DNA of 64,000 nt from Ga0077555 sp031406575. Lineage in GTDB: Bacteria; Pseudomonadota; Alphaproteobacteria; Rhizobiales; Hyphomicrobiaceae. Within the stretch, counting starts at the first letter, position 1; the number at the start of each line of letters is the position of its first letter. A model generated the notes under the pieces. The model did not search any database. It saw nothing but the letters and a program-made list of their open reading frames with translations, and was not told the origin of the DNA. Shown piece after piece: positions 36,188 to 43,745 of this stretch. The stretch spans positions 30,510 to 94,509 of the forward strand of contig JANOHP010000247.1 of the NCBI GenBank assembly GCA_031406575.1, in the 5' to 3' direction. The translations under genes were made by a program, and so were the position numbers.

Positions 36188-37141
36188 ATGCCGCTCAAAA
36201 TCGCCTGTCAGATGGACCCGATCGATCGTATCGACATCCGGGGCGACTCGACGTTTGCCATGCTCCTGGAAGCGCAGCGGCGCGGGCACGAGCTGTTCTA
36301 CTATACCCCCCAGCATCTGGCGCTCGATGGTGAACGGCTGATTGCGCGCGGACAAACGCTGACGGTCGAAGATCGCGTCGGTGACCATTACAAGCTGTCG
36401 AACCCGCGCAAGATCGATTTGGGGACGTGGGATGTGGTGCTGCTGCGCCAGGACCCGCCGTTCGACATGGCCTACATCACGACCACCCACCTGCTTGAGC
36501 GCATTCATCCCAAAACGCTGGTCGTCAATGATCCCGCCAGCGTGCGCAATGCGCCGGAAAAAGTGTGGGTCCTCGAGTTTCAAGATTTGATGCCGCCCAC
36601 GCTCGTCACCCGCAATGCCGAAGACGTCGCCGAGTTTCGCCAGACCTACAAAGACATCATCATCAAGCCGCTCTACGGCAACGGCGGCGCCAGCGTGTTT
36701 CGCATCCAAGAGGGCGACAGCAATCTGAATTCGCTGGTCGAGCTGTTCCAAACGGTGTTTCGCGAACCGTTCATGGTGCAGCAGTACCGGCCCGAAGTGC
36801 GCTTCGGCGACAAGCGCATCATTCTCATCGACGGCGAAGTGGCCGGCGCCATCAACCGTGTACCCGCGGACGGTGAGACCCGTTCCAACATGCACGTCGG
36901 CGGCACGCCAAAGCCCACGGATTTGACACCGCGCGATCTCGAAATCTGCGCCCGTCTGGGGCCGGAGTTGAAAGCGCGCGGTCTCCTCTTCACCGGCATC
37001 GACGTGATCGGCCCCTATTTGACGGAAATCAACGTCACCTCGCCGACGGGTATTCGCCAAGTGAAAGCCTTCGGCGGTAACGATATTGCCGCCATGATTT
37101 GGGACAGTATCGAGCGCAAAGCCGGCTCTGCCCTGCCCTGA
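36188..37141 (+). CDS. gshB: glutathione synthetase
   Basis: 317 residues from the ATG at 36188; the frame opens at 36149 but the family begins MPLKIACQMDPIDRI. ATP-grasp enzyme joining gamma-Glu-Cys and Gly. N-terminal substrate domain (DSTFAMLLEAQRRGHELFYY), FDMAYITTTHLLE, ATP-grasp Lys in DIIIKPLYGNGGASVFRI, and the metal/ATP end EINVTSPTGIRQV. Full length. It is preceded by the sRNA terminator, so it should have its own promoter within the 140 bases between. Confidence 0.95.
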   Translation: MPLKIACQMDPIDRIDIRGDSTFAMLLEAQRRGHELFYYTPQHLALDGERLIARGQTLTVEDRVGDHYKLSNPRKIDLGTWDVVLLRQDPPFDMAYITTTHLLERIHPKTLVVNDPASVRNAPEKVWVLEFQDLMPPTLVTRNAEDVAEFRQTYKDIIIKPLYGNGGASVFRIQEGDSNLNSLVELFQTVFREPFMVQQYRPEVRFGDKRIILIDGEVAGAINRVPADGETRSNMHVGGTPKPTDLTPRDLEICARLGPELKARGLLFTGIDVIGPYLTEINVTSPTGIRQVKAFGGNDIAAMIWDSIERKAGSALP

Positions 37142-37241
37142 CCGCTGCGCTCGGGCTCACTGGCTGCGCCGAACCATGCAACCGAACCGCCGACCCGCGC
37201 GTTGCTTCCCCGTCCCAGGGATAAGCAACAGGAGACGGACT

Positions 37242-37517
37242 ATGGCCCATACTCATAAAGCGCAGGATTACAGCCCCACCAACAACGGCACCGAGATGAA
37301 GGACCGCATCGCCGAGCAAGGCGCAAAGGCCGCCGATCAGGTGAGCCGCGCCGCTCAATCAGCCCAAGATCAGGCTGCGATGGTCGGTGAAAACATGAAA
37401 GTCGTTGCCGGCAACCTCGACACTGCCGTGCGTCGCTCGATTCAAGACCAGCCGATGACCACGCTGGCAATGGCGGCAGCGGTGGGCTTCGTACTCGGCG
37501 CGATCTGGAAATCATAA
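37242..37517 (+). CDS. DUF883/YqjD-like membrane-anchored protein
   Basis: 91 residues from the ATG at 37242 (AGGAGA upstream). An amphipathic, Ala/Gln-rich helical N-terminal part (EQGAKAADQVSRAAQSAQDQ) is followed by a C-terminal hydrophobic anchor (TTLAMAAAVGFVLGAIWKS). This is the layout of ElaB/YqjD family proteins, which in E. coli anchor ribosomes at the membrane in stationary phase; the same role here is only inferred. Precedes a second small membrane protein, as yqjD precedes yqjE. Confidence 0.82.
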   Translation: MAHTHKAQDYSPTNNGTEMKDRIAEQGAKAADQVSRAAQSAQDQAAMVGENMKVVAGNLDTAVRRSIQDQPMTTLAMAAAVGFVLGAIWKS

Positions 37518-37530
37518 CCGTTCGACATGA

Positions 37531-37567
37531 CAGGAGCGGGGGGTTTTTCTGAAGCATCCCGCTCCTG
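37531..37567. repeat. 10-base inverted repeat between two small membrane genes
   Basis: CAGGAGCGGG (37531-37540) is the exact reverse complement of CCCGCTCCTG (37558-37567); the 17-base loop contains TTTTT. The T-run is in the loop, so it is not a standard terminator. It could be a processing or attenuating structure in the transcript of the pair. Confidence 0.5.
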
Positions 37568-37604
37568 ATCCAGCAATCATCCAGCCCAATGGCGAGTACC
37601 GCGC

Positions 37605-38093
37605 ATGTTCGACTCGTGGATCAGCGACTTCAAACGCGCCATCAGCAATACGATCACGGAATACGTTCTGTTGGTCATCGCCGTCGTGCCGTTTCTGGTC
37701 GCCGCGGGGTTTGCAACGGCAGCGGTGGTCATCTGGTTGACGGCGGCCTTGGGCACGACAGCGGCTTATCTCGTCGTCTCGGCTGGGTTCGCCGTCATCG
37801 GCATCGTCGTGCTGATCGTCGCGAAAAGTTACGAGAAGCCGACCGAGCCCAGTGAACTGGAACAAAAAACGCAGTCAGATGTCGCCGAAGCTTCGATCTT
37901 GGGCGGCAGTCTCGGCACGATCGCTGGGCTGATTTTCGCCCATCCCGGCATGGCGTGGTCGACCGTGAAGGTCATGCTGCGCAATCTGCCTGCGCTCATC
38001 GCGGGCGGCATCATGGGTGGGTTGCTGTTCAGCGACTCCCGCGCGTCGCGACCCGTTGGACGCGTCGATGATCGCTACACGTCACGCCACTGA
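37605..38093 (+). CDS. phage-holin-like/YqjE-type membrane protein
   Basis: 162 residues. Two adjacent TM helices (about 18-45, YVLLVIAVVPFLVAAGFATA; about 50-75, TAAYLVVSAGFAVIGIVVLI) are followed by a charged loop and a hydrophobic C-terminal part (LPALIAGGIMGGLLF). The arrangement resembles YqjE/putative holin-superfamily proteins that accompany YqjD-like partners. No lysis genes are nearby, so a true holin role is unlikely. The ribosome site is weak. Ends eleven bases before the convergent dioxygenase stop. Confidence 0.78.
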   Translation: MFDSWISDFKRAISNTITEYVLLVIAVVPFLVAAGFATAAVVIWLTAALGTTAAYLVVSAGFAVIGIVVLIVAKSYEKPTEPSELEQKTQSDVAEASILGGSLGTIAGLIFAHPGMAWSTVKVMLRNLPALIAGGIMGGLLFSDSRASRPVGRVDDRYTSRH

Positions 38094-38105
38094 CGGCCGC
38101 AGCGT

Positions 38106-38975
38106 TTATTCCGCCGCCTGCCCGAAGTAGCGCACCTTCGCGCCGCGCTGGTTTTCGTAAATCGAGCCTTGTGCTTTCGCGGGCGGGAGTGGCATGCGCA
38201 CGGGTGCAGGCCGCACGCGCGCTTCGACGGTCGGCGAGCCCAGCACGATGCGGCTGTTGAACTCATTGAAGTCCGGTATGCCCACCAGCGGAAACGCGTC
38301 CGCCGCCGTATATTCGAACAGCAGCAATCGCCGGTCCTGGGTCGACGTATTCTGCGCCGAACCGTGCAGGCTGCGTGCGTGGTGGATCGACATCGATCCC
38401 GCTTTGCCCGTCATCGGCACGGCTTTGGAAAAATCGATCTGGTTGAGTTCACCCGTGATTGCCCCGCAAAACGCCCCATCGGAATGGTGGTCGTAAAGCC
38501 GTCCACGATGTGATCCCGGGATCATCAGCATCGGCCCGTTTTCTACCGAGCAATCGTCGAGAAGAATGCCCGTCGCCAGAACATCGTCGTTGGTGTGGGG
38601 ATAAAACGCCCAGTCCTGATGCCACTCGACGGGCGCGCCGTAGCCCGCCGACTTCATATTCAGCTTGGCGCCATGCAGGCGAATGTTGGGCCCGAGCAAC
38701 GCGGCGAGAATCGCCGTGATGCGCGGATTGCGCACGAGCTGGTTGAAAAAATCGAAATGCTTGTGGGGAGATTTGAGCCGCCGCACCTTCGGCCGCTGCG
38801 GCGTGTGGCCGTCCTCGAGGTCGTAAAGGTCCGTGTGCGCGGTTACCTTCGCCGCCCCGGCCACGATCTCCTCCACCGTGCCCCGCAGCTCCGCCACCTC
38901 CGCCGCACTCAGCGCGCCCGGCACCATCAGGTAGCCGTTCTCCGCATAGAAATCGACTTGGCTGGGTGTCAGCAT
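38106..38975 (-). CDS. phytanoyl-CoA dioxygenase family protein
   Basis: 289 residues from the ATG at 38975 (GGGAGG nine bases upstream); the frame open to 39083 has no ribosome site. Fe(II)/2-oxoglutarate oxygenase fold: the start QVDFYAENGYLMVPGALS is typical of PhyH, iron ligands HxD in WHQDWAFYPHTNDD, and the distal His in SIHHARSLHGSAQN followed by Arg (QDRRLLLFEY) for 2-oxoglutarate. The substrate is unknown. Divergent from a TauD-type dioxygenase 150 bases away, so both may respond to the same compound. Confidence 0.88.
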   Translation of the reverse strand: MLTPSQVDFYAENGYLMVPGALSAAEVAELRGTVEEIVAGAAKVTAHTDLYDLEDGHTPQRPKVRRLKSPHKHFDFFNQLVRNPRITAILAALLGPNIRLHGAKLNMKSAGYGAPVEWHQDWAFYPHTNDDVLATGILLDDCSVENGPMLMIPGSHRGRLYDHHSDGAFCGAITGELNQIDFSKAVPMTGKAGSMSIHHARSLHGSAQNTSTQDRRLLLFEYTAADAFPLVGIPDFNEFNSRIVLGSPTVEARVRPAPVRMPLPPAKAQGSIYENQRGAKVRYFGQAAE

Positions 38976-39128
38976 AGCAACGCGCCTCCCGGGGCAGATG
39001 ATTTGGTGGAGAGGGTACACCATCGCCCTCCCCGGCGGGAAGTCTCCCGCTTTTCTCATTTCCTCGGTTGCTGGCGGCCCCATCCCGTCCCATCATGGGG
39101 TCAAAGCCGAACCGGAGAGGAGACCGTC

Positions 39129-39974
39129 ATGCGCAATTCACGAGTCGAGGTGCGCCCGATTGCCGGCGCCATCGGAGCCGAGGTGCACGGCGTCGACATT
39201 TCGCAGACCCTCGACGACAGCACGATCGGCGACATTCGCCGCGCGCTGCTCGATCATTGCGTGATCTTCTTTCGCGATCAGACGTTGGACATACCCCAGC
39301 ACAAAGCGTTCGCGCGCCGGTTCGGCGAGATTTTCATCCACCCCAACTACAAGGGCACGCAGGCCGATCCCGAGATCGTGCAGATCCGGCGAGAACCCGG
39401 CGACAAGAAAATCGTCGGCGAGGAATGGCACGCCGATACGACGATGGTGGCCGAGCCGCCGATGGGCGCCATTCTCTGCGCCCTCGACGTGCCGCCGTTC
39501 GGCGGCGACACCATCTTCGCCAACCAATACCTCGCCTACGAGGCCCTCTCCGACGGCATGAAGAAACTGCTGTCGGGCCTGCGCGCCCTGCACTCGGACC
39601 GCAAGGTCGCCGGACCGCAGGCCAATCAGAACGCGTTCCGCTCGACGAAAGTGCGCGAGGACGCAGATTGGAAAGAGACGATCTCGTCGCATCCCGTGGT
39701 CGTCACGCACCCCGAGACCGGGCGCAAGCTGCTCTACGTCAATCACGCCTACACCTATTGCTTCGAGGGCCTGACGGAGGAGGAATCGCGGCCGCTGTTG
39801 AATTGGCTCCTCGAGTGGGGACACAGGCCGGAATTCACCTGTCGCTTCCGCTGGGAAAAGGGCTCGGTCACCTTCTGGGACAACCGCGTGTGCAAACACC
39901 TCGCGATCCACGACGCTGGCCCCTACCGGCGCGAGATGCGCCGCATCCAACTCTGCGGCACCAAACCGGTGTGA
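39129..39974 (+). CDS. TauD/TfdA family dioxygenase
   Basis: 281 residues from the ATG at 39129 with GGAGAGGAG upstream; the longer frame from 38595 is antisense to the divergent gene. Fe(II)/2-oxoglutarate oxygenase: HxD in EEWHADTTM, NQYLAYEAL, HPVVVTHPETGRKLLYVN, distal His in CKHLAIHDAGPYRREMRRI with the 2OG-binding Arg. Family members release sulfite from taurine or cleave aryloxy acids. The nearby rhodanese gene is compatible with sulfur-compound use, but no sulfonate transporter is present. Confidence 0.9.
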   Translation: MRNSRVEVRPIAGAIGAEVHGVDISQTLDDSTIGDIRRALLDHCVIFFRDQTLDIPQHKAFARRFGEIFIHPNYKGTQADPEIVQIRREPGDKKIVGEEWHADTTMVAEPPMGAILCALDVPPFGGDTIFANQYLAYEALSDGMKKLLSGLRALHSDRKVAGPQANQNAFRSTKVREDADWKETISSHPVVVTHPETGRKLLYVNHAYTYCFEGLTEEESRPLLNWLLEWGHRPEFTCRFRWEKGSVTFWDNRVCKHLAIHDAGPYRREMRRIQLCGTKPV

Positions 39975-39984
39975 GCACCCTCCT

Positions 39985-40159
39985 CGTCATCCCGCAAACG
40001 TGAGGCCGCTAGGTCGATCGTACTGCGGGATCCAGCGTCAGAAGCGTGCGCAGCACTCGTTATCCCACGGAGCACACAGGCCCGTGTCCTTCGGACGCTC
40101 CTTGCGCTGGATCCCTGCTCTCGTCGGCGGCTGACGCCGCCTCCTCGGCTGGGATGACG
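39985..40159. repeat. 175-base palindromic repeat element
   Basis: Outer arms CGTCATCCC (39985-39993) and GGGATGACG (40151-40159). Inner arms GGGATCCAGCG (40027-40037) and CGCTGGATCCC (40105-40115). Smaller internal hairpins include GGCGGC-TGAC-GCCGCC (40126-40141). Non-coding and nested-palindromic, as in the interspersed GTCATCCC-type repeats of alphaproteobacteria. It lies between the dioxygenase and sulfurtransferase genes; a short relative is at 52456. Confidence 0.75.
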
Positions 40160-40202
40160 GAGATAAATACAACACCCCTGACGATGAACCTCGGAGTCTC
40201 CC

Positions 40203-41081
40203 ATGTCCGACGCCCGCTTCCTCCACCCCGACCAACTCGTCTCGACACAGTGGCTGGCCGCCCATCTGGGCGACGCCAACCTGCGCATTTTCGACTGCAC
40301 GACTTATCTGATCTACGAGACCGGCACCGGCCGGCCCTACCGCGTCGAGAGCGGCGCCAAGGACTATGGCGGCGGTCACATCCCGGGCTCGGGCTTTCTC
40401 GATCTGCAGGGCGAACTCTCCGTCCAGAACTCACCGTTCCGCTTCACGATGCCGGAAGCAAACGATCTGGCTCAACGCTTCGCCGCCAAGGGCATCGGCG
40501 AGGACACGCGAGTCATTCTCTATTCCCGCAAAGCCAGCCAGTGGGCCACGCGCGTGTGGTGGATGCTGCGCGCCATCGGCTTCGACACGGCCGCCATTCT
40601 CGACGGCGGCATGGACAAATGGCTGGCGGAGAAACGACCGACCTCGACCGAACCCACGATCTATCCACCGGCGAAGTTGGTCGCGCGTCCACGTCCCAGC
40701 CTGTTCGTCGGCAAGGAGGAGATGAAGGCGGCTATCGGCGACAGTGGCGTGTGCAGCATCAACGCGCTTGCGCCCGATCTGCACAGCGGTGCCAATCCCC
40801 GCTACGGCCGCGCGGGCCGCATCCCCGGCAGCGTCAACGTGCCGGCAGCCAGCCTCGTCGACAGCTCCCTGGCGCTGCTGCCGCCCGAGCGCATCGCGCA
40901 GACCTTTTCGAGCGTCGGCGCCGACAAGACCAAGCGCATCCTCGTATACTGCGGCGGCGGCATCGCAGCGACACTCGATGCGTTCCTGCTGCACCAGCTC
41001 GGCTACGACAACATCGCCGTCTACGACGCCTCCATGAGCGAATGGGCCAACGACCCCGCATTACCCATCGAGACGGATTGA
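40203..41081 (+). CDS. sulfurtransferase with two rhodanese domains
   Basis: 292 residues. An N-terminal rhodanese domain (about 10-155; GHIPGSGFLDLQ) has RKASQ where the active loop would be and is structural. The C-terminal domain (about 170-285) keeps the persulfide-carrying C250 in VYCGGGIAAT, differing from the CRxGx[RT] of thiosulfate types and the CGSGVTA of mercaptopyruvate types. A thiosulfate or 3-mercaptopyruvate sulfurtransferase is likely. No export signal. Follows the palindromic repeat after the TauD gene. Confidence 0.88.
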   Translation: MSDARFLHPDQLVSTQWLAAHLGDANLRIFDCTTYLIYETGTGRPYRVESGAKDYGGGHIPGSGFLDLQGELSVQNSPFRFTMPEANDLAQRFAAKGIGEDTRVILYSRKASQWATRVWWMLRAIGFDTAAILDGGMDKWLAEKRPTSTEPTIYPPAKLVARPRPSLFVGKEEMKAAIGDSGVCSINALAPDLHSGANPRYGRAGRIPGSVNVPAASLVDSSLALLPPERIAQTFSSVGADKTKRILVYCGGGIAATLDAFLLHQLGYDNIAVYDASMSEWANDPALPIETD

Positions 41082-41123
41082 GCCGACAGGAACGACATCG
41101 AAAATAAAAGGACGAGGCGGCAG

Positions 41124-42182
41124 ATGGACAGTTATCGTGTGACGACATTCGGGGCGCCCCTGACGCGGCAGACCGAGCCCAATCCCGTTCCGAAAGGGCG
41201 CGAGGTTCTCGTGCGTGTGACGGCGTGCGGGGTCTGCCACAGCGACGTGCATCTCCACGAAGGTGCTTTCGACCTGGGCGGTGGCCGCAAGGTGGACCTG
41301 TCGCGCAGCATGATGCTGCCGCGCACGATGGGCCACGAGATCGTCGGCGAGGTGGTGGCGGTCGGCGATGCAGTGACGCCGTCTGAAGCCGCCGTCGGCC
41401 AGCACCGGGTCGTCTATGCGTGGATCGGCTGTGGCCACTGTCCCATCTGCGCTGCTGGCGACGAACAGCTCTGTAATCAGCCGCGCGCGATGGGCATCAA
41501 CACGGATGGCGGCTTCGCAACGCACGCGCTCGTGCGGGGCCCACAGTATCTCTTCCCCTTCGACGGCATTGATCACACGCAGGCCTGCACGCTCGCCTGC
41601 TCGGGGCTCACGGCCTACGGCGCGCTGAAAAAAGCCAAGGCCGCCATGTTGGGTGGCGGTGATCTGCTGATCATCGGCGCGGGGGGCGTGGGTCTATCGG
41701 GCGTGCGGATGGCAGAGGCGGTCACGGGCGCCAAACCGATCGTTGCCGACATCGATAAATCCAAGTGGGACGCAGCCACAGCCGCGGGCGCACGCCAGAC
41801 CATCGATCCATCCGAGCCTGATGCCGGGCGTGCGCTGATGCGGGCCACCGGTGGCGGACCCGCAGCCGTCATCGACTTCGTGGGCGCGGCCTCCTCGTTC
41901 ACCTTCGGCTTCAACGCGGTGCGCAAGGGCGGACGCGTCATTGTCGTCGGCTTGTTCGGCGGCGCGGCCGAAGTGCCGGTGCCGATGATCCCGCTGAAAA
42001 ACGTGACCATCATGGGGTCGTATGTCGGCACCTTGACCGACATGGCGGAGCTGATGGCGTTGGCGCGCAGCGGTCGCGTGCCGGCGCTGCCGGTCGCAAC
42101 CAAGCCCGTGACCGAGGTGGACAATGTGCTGGCGGCGCTGGCTGGCGGCAAAATCGTGGGGCGCACGGTGGTGTTGCCGTAG
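41124..42182 (+). CDS. zinc-dependent alcohol dehydrogenase
   Basis: 352 residues, medium-chain dehydrogenase/reductase. Catalytic zinc ligands: Cys in CGVCHSDVH, His-Glu in MGHEIVGEV. The structural zinc site is complete (CGHCPICAAGDEQLC). Rossmann motif GAGGVGLSGVRMA, with Asp in VADIDKSK predicting NAD(H). The ribosome site AAGGACGAGG precedes the ATG. Next to an SDR and a hydrolase on the same strand; probably one catabolic operon for an alcohol or ester whose identity is not evident. Confidence 0.9.
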   Translation: MDSYRVTTFGAPLTRQTEPNPVPKGREVLVRVTACGVCHSDVHLHEGAFDLGGGRKVDLSRSMMLPRTMGHEIVGEVVAVGDAVTPSEAAVGQHRVVYAWIGCGHCPICAAGDEQLCNQPRAMGINTDGGFATHALVRGPQYLFPFDGIDHTQACTLACSGLTAYGALKKAKAAMLGGGDLLIIGAGGVGLSGVRMAEAVTGAKPIVADIDKSKWDAATAAGARQTIDPSEPDAGRALMRATGGGPAAVIDFVGAASSFTFGFNAVRKGGRVIVVGLFGGAAEVPVPMIPLKNVTIMGSYVGTLTDMAELMALARSGRVPALPVATKPVTEVDNVLAALAGGKIVGRTVVLP

Positions 42183-42233
42183 CGGGTGAACGCACGGATC
42201 GAAGCAACTCGCAAACACGTCGGAGGAAGCGCG

Positions 42234-42998
42234 ATGCGGTTCACGGACAAGGTTGCTCTGATTACGGCGGCGGCGAGTGGCATCGGGCGCGCGACAGCGG
42301 GGATTATCGCGCGCGAGGGTGGCATGGTGTGCGCTGTCGACAACAACAAGGACCGGCTCGAAGCGACGATCGCGGAGATCACGGCTGCGGGCGGCAAGGC
42401 CTATCCGTACGCGGCCAACGCGCTCGATGCGGGCCAAGTCGACGGTCTCGTCGCCGATGCCGCAAAACGCTTCGGTAAAATCGACATTCTGATGAACGGC
42501 GTCGGTGGCAGCACGATCATCGCCAAGCCGCAGGCCGAGACCGACGAGCTGACCCTTGCCGACTGGCAGGCCATCGTCGACTTCAATCTCAACGGCACGT
42601 TTCTGTTCACGCACGCCGTCATACCCATCATGAAGCGGGCGCGCAGCGGCAAGATCGTCAACATCGCCTCCATCGCAGGGCGCGGGAAGAGCGTCGCATC
42701 GTCGTCGGCCTATGCGGCGGCAAAGGGCGGCATCATCGCCTTCACGACCAAGCTTGCATCGGAACTGGGCCCGCACGGCATCAATGTCAACGCCATCGCG
42801 CCCAGCATGACGCTGACGGAGCGCATCAAACCGCGATGGGAGCAGCGCCCACCCGAGGTTCGCGCCGCCGACATCGAGCGCACGCCGATGCGACGCATGG
42901 CCGAAGCCATCGACCAAGCCAATGTGATCGCGTTCCTCGCCTCCTCCGATGCCGATTTCGTCACAGGCCTAACGATCGACGTCACAGGCGGCTTGTAA
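42234..42998 (+). CDS. SDR family oxidoreductase
   Basis: 254 residues from the ATG at 42234 (GGAGGA upstream). Classical SDR: the nucleotide motif reads TAAASGIG, with Ala where the first Gly of TGxxxGIG normally is. Asp in CAVDNNKDR suggests NAD(H); NGVGG replaces NNAG; Ser in NIASIAGRG and Tyr-Lys in YAAAKGG complete the active site. It ends with the family's DVTGGL. 50 bases after the alcohol dehydrogenase and 57 before the hydrolase, consistent with one transcript. Confidence 0.9.
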   Translation: MRFTDKVALITAAASGIGRATAGIIAREGGMVCAVDNNKDRLEATIAEITAAGGKAYPYAANALDAGQVDGLVADAAKRFGKIDILMNGVGGSTIIAKPQAETDELTLADWQAIVDFNLNGTFLFTHAVIPIMKRARSGKIVNIASIAGRGKSVASSSAYAAAKGGIIAFTTKLASELGPHGINVNAIAPSMTLTERIKPRWEQRPPEVRAADIERTPMRRMAEAIDQANVIAFLASSDADFVTGLTIDVTGGL

Positions 42999-43055
42999 CG
43001 ATGACGCAGACAGCGCTCACCAACGAAAATCAAAAATGCAACGGAGAGTAGACAC

Positions 43056-43745
43056 ATGACCGACTTCGTTCTCATTCACGGCGCCTATCAAGGTGGATGG
43101 ATTTGGGCACCCGTCGCCAACCGCCTGCGCGATGCGGGGCACCGCGTCATCACACCGACGCTCGACGGCTGCGGTGAGCGCGGCAGCCAGATGCGTGCCG
43201 GCATCACGACCGAAAGCCAGGCAGAAGAAATCGCCAAGCTGCTGTGGTTCGAGGACCTGTCGAACGTCGTTCTGGCGGGCACGTCGAGCGGCGGCATGGT
43301 CATGGCGCGGGTGGCCGAGTCTGTCCCCGAGCGCATTTCCCGCGTCGTCTTCGCCGATGCGCTGGCGCTCTTGGACGGCGAGAAAATCCGCGACATCGTC
43401 ACGCGCCCCGCGACGATCAATACGGAGATCGCGCTCGGGCCGTCACGCGAAGATGCCTACGGCCGCTTGTTCGCGGGTCTCGACGAGAAGACGCGCAATT
43501 GGGCCGCCGACCGCATCACGCTGCATCCCACAGCGGTGTTCCACCAGCCTGTCAAGCTACCGAAGTTCTGGAGCATGAAATGGAACGCGTCCGTGCTCTA
43601 TTGCAATGAAGCCCCCAATCCCGGTGAGGCCCACATCCGCCGTTCGGCCGACAAGCTCGGCGCCAAATACCACGTCCTGGCGACCGGTCACTATCCGATG
43701 CTGTCGAAGCCCGACGAGCTGACTCGCATCATTGCCGAGGGGTAA
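43056..43745 (+). CDS. alpha/beta hydrolase, methylesterase/EstC-like
   Basis: 229 residues. Compact alpha/beta hydrolase: oxyanion motif LIHGAYQGGWIW, nucleophile S77 in GTSSGGMVM, acid in the last strands and His in ATGHYPMLSKPDEL. The short form without a large lid and the HGAYQGGW start resemble plant MES/hydroxynitrile-lyase-type and bacterial EstC hydrolases. Likely an ester hydrolase in the same operon as the two dehydrogenases. Its end overlaps the convergent CHAT gene by 17 bases. Confidence 0.88.
   Translation: MTDFVLIHGAYQGGWIWAPVANRLRDAGHRVITPTLDGCGERGSQMRAGITTESQAEEIAKLLWFEDLSNVVLAGTSSGGMVMARVAESVPERISRVVFADALALLDGEKIRDIVTRPATINTEIALGPSREDAYGRLFAGLDEKTRNWAADRITLHPTAVFHQPVKLPKFWSMKWNASVLYCNEAPNPGEAHIRRSADKLGAKYHVLATGHYPMLSKPDELTRIIAEG

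Noticed and set aside
37605..38093. True phage holin
   Set aside because: No endolysin or other phage gene nearby; pairing with the YqjD-like gene explains it better.
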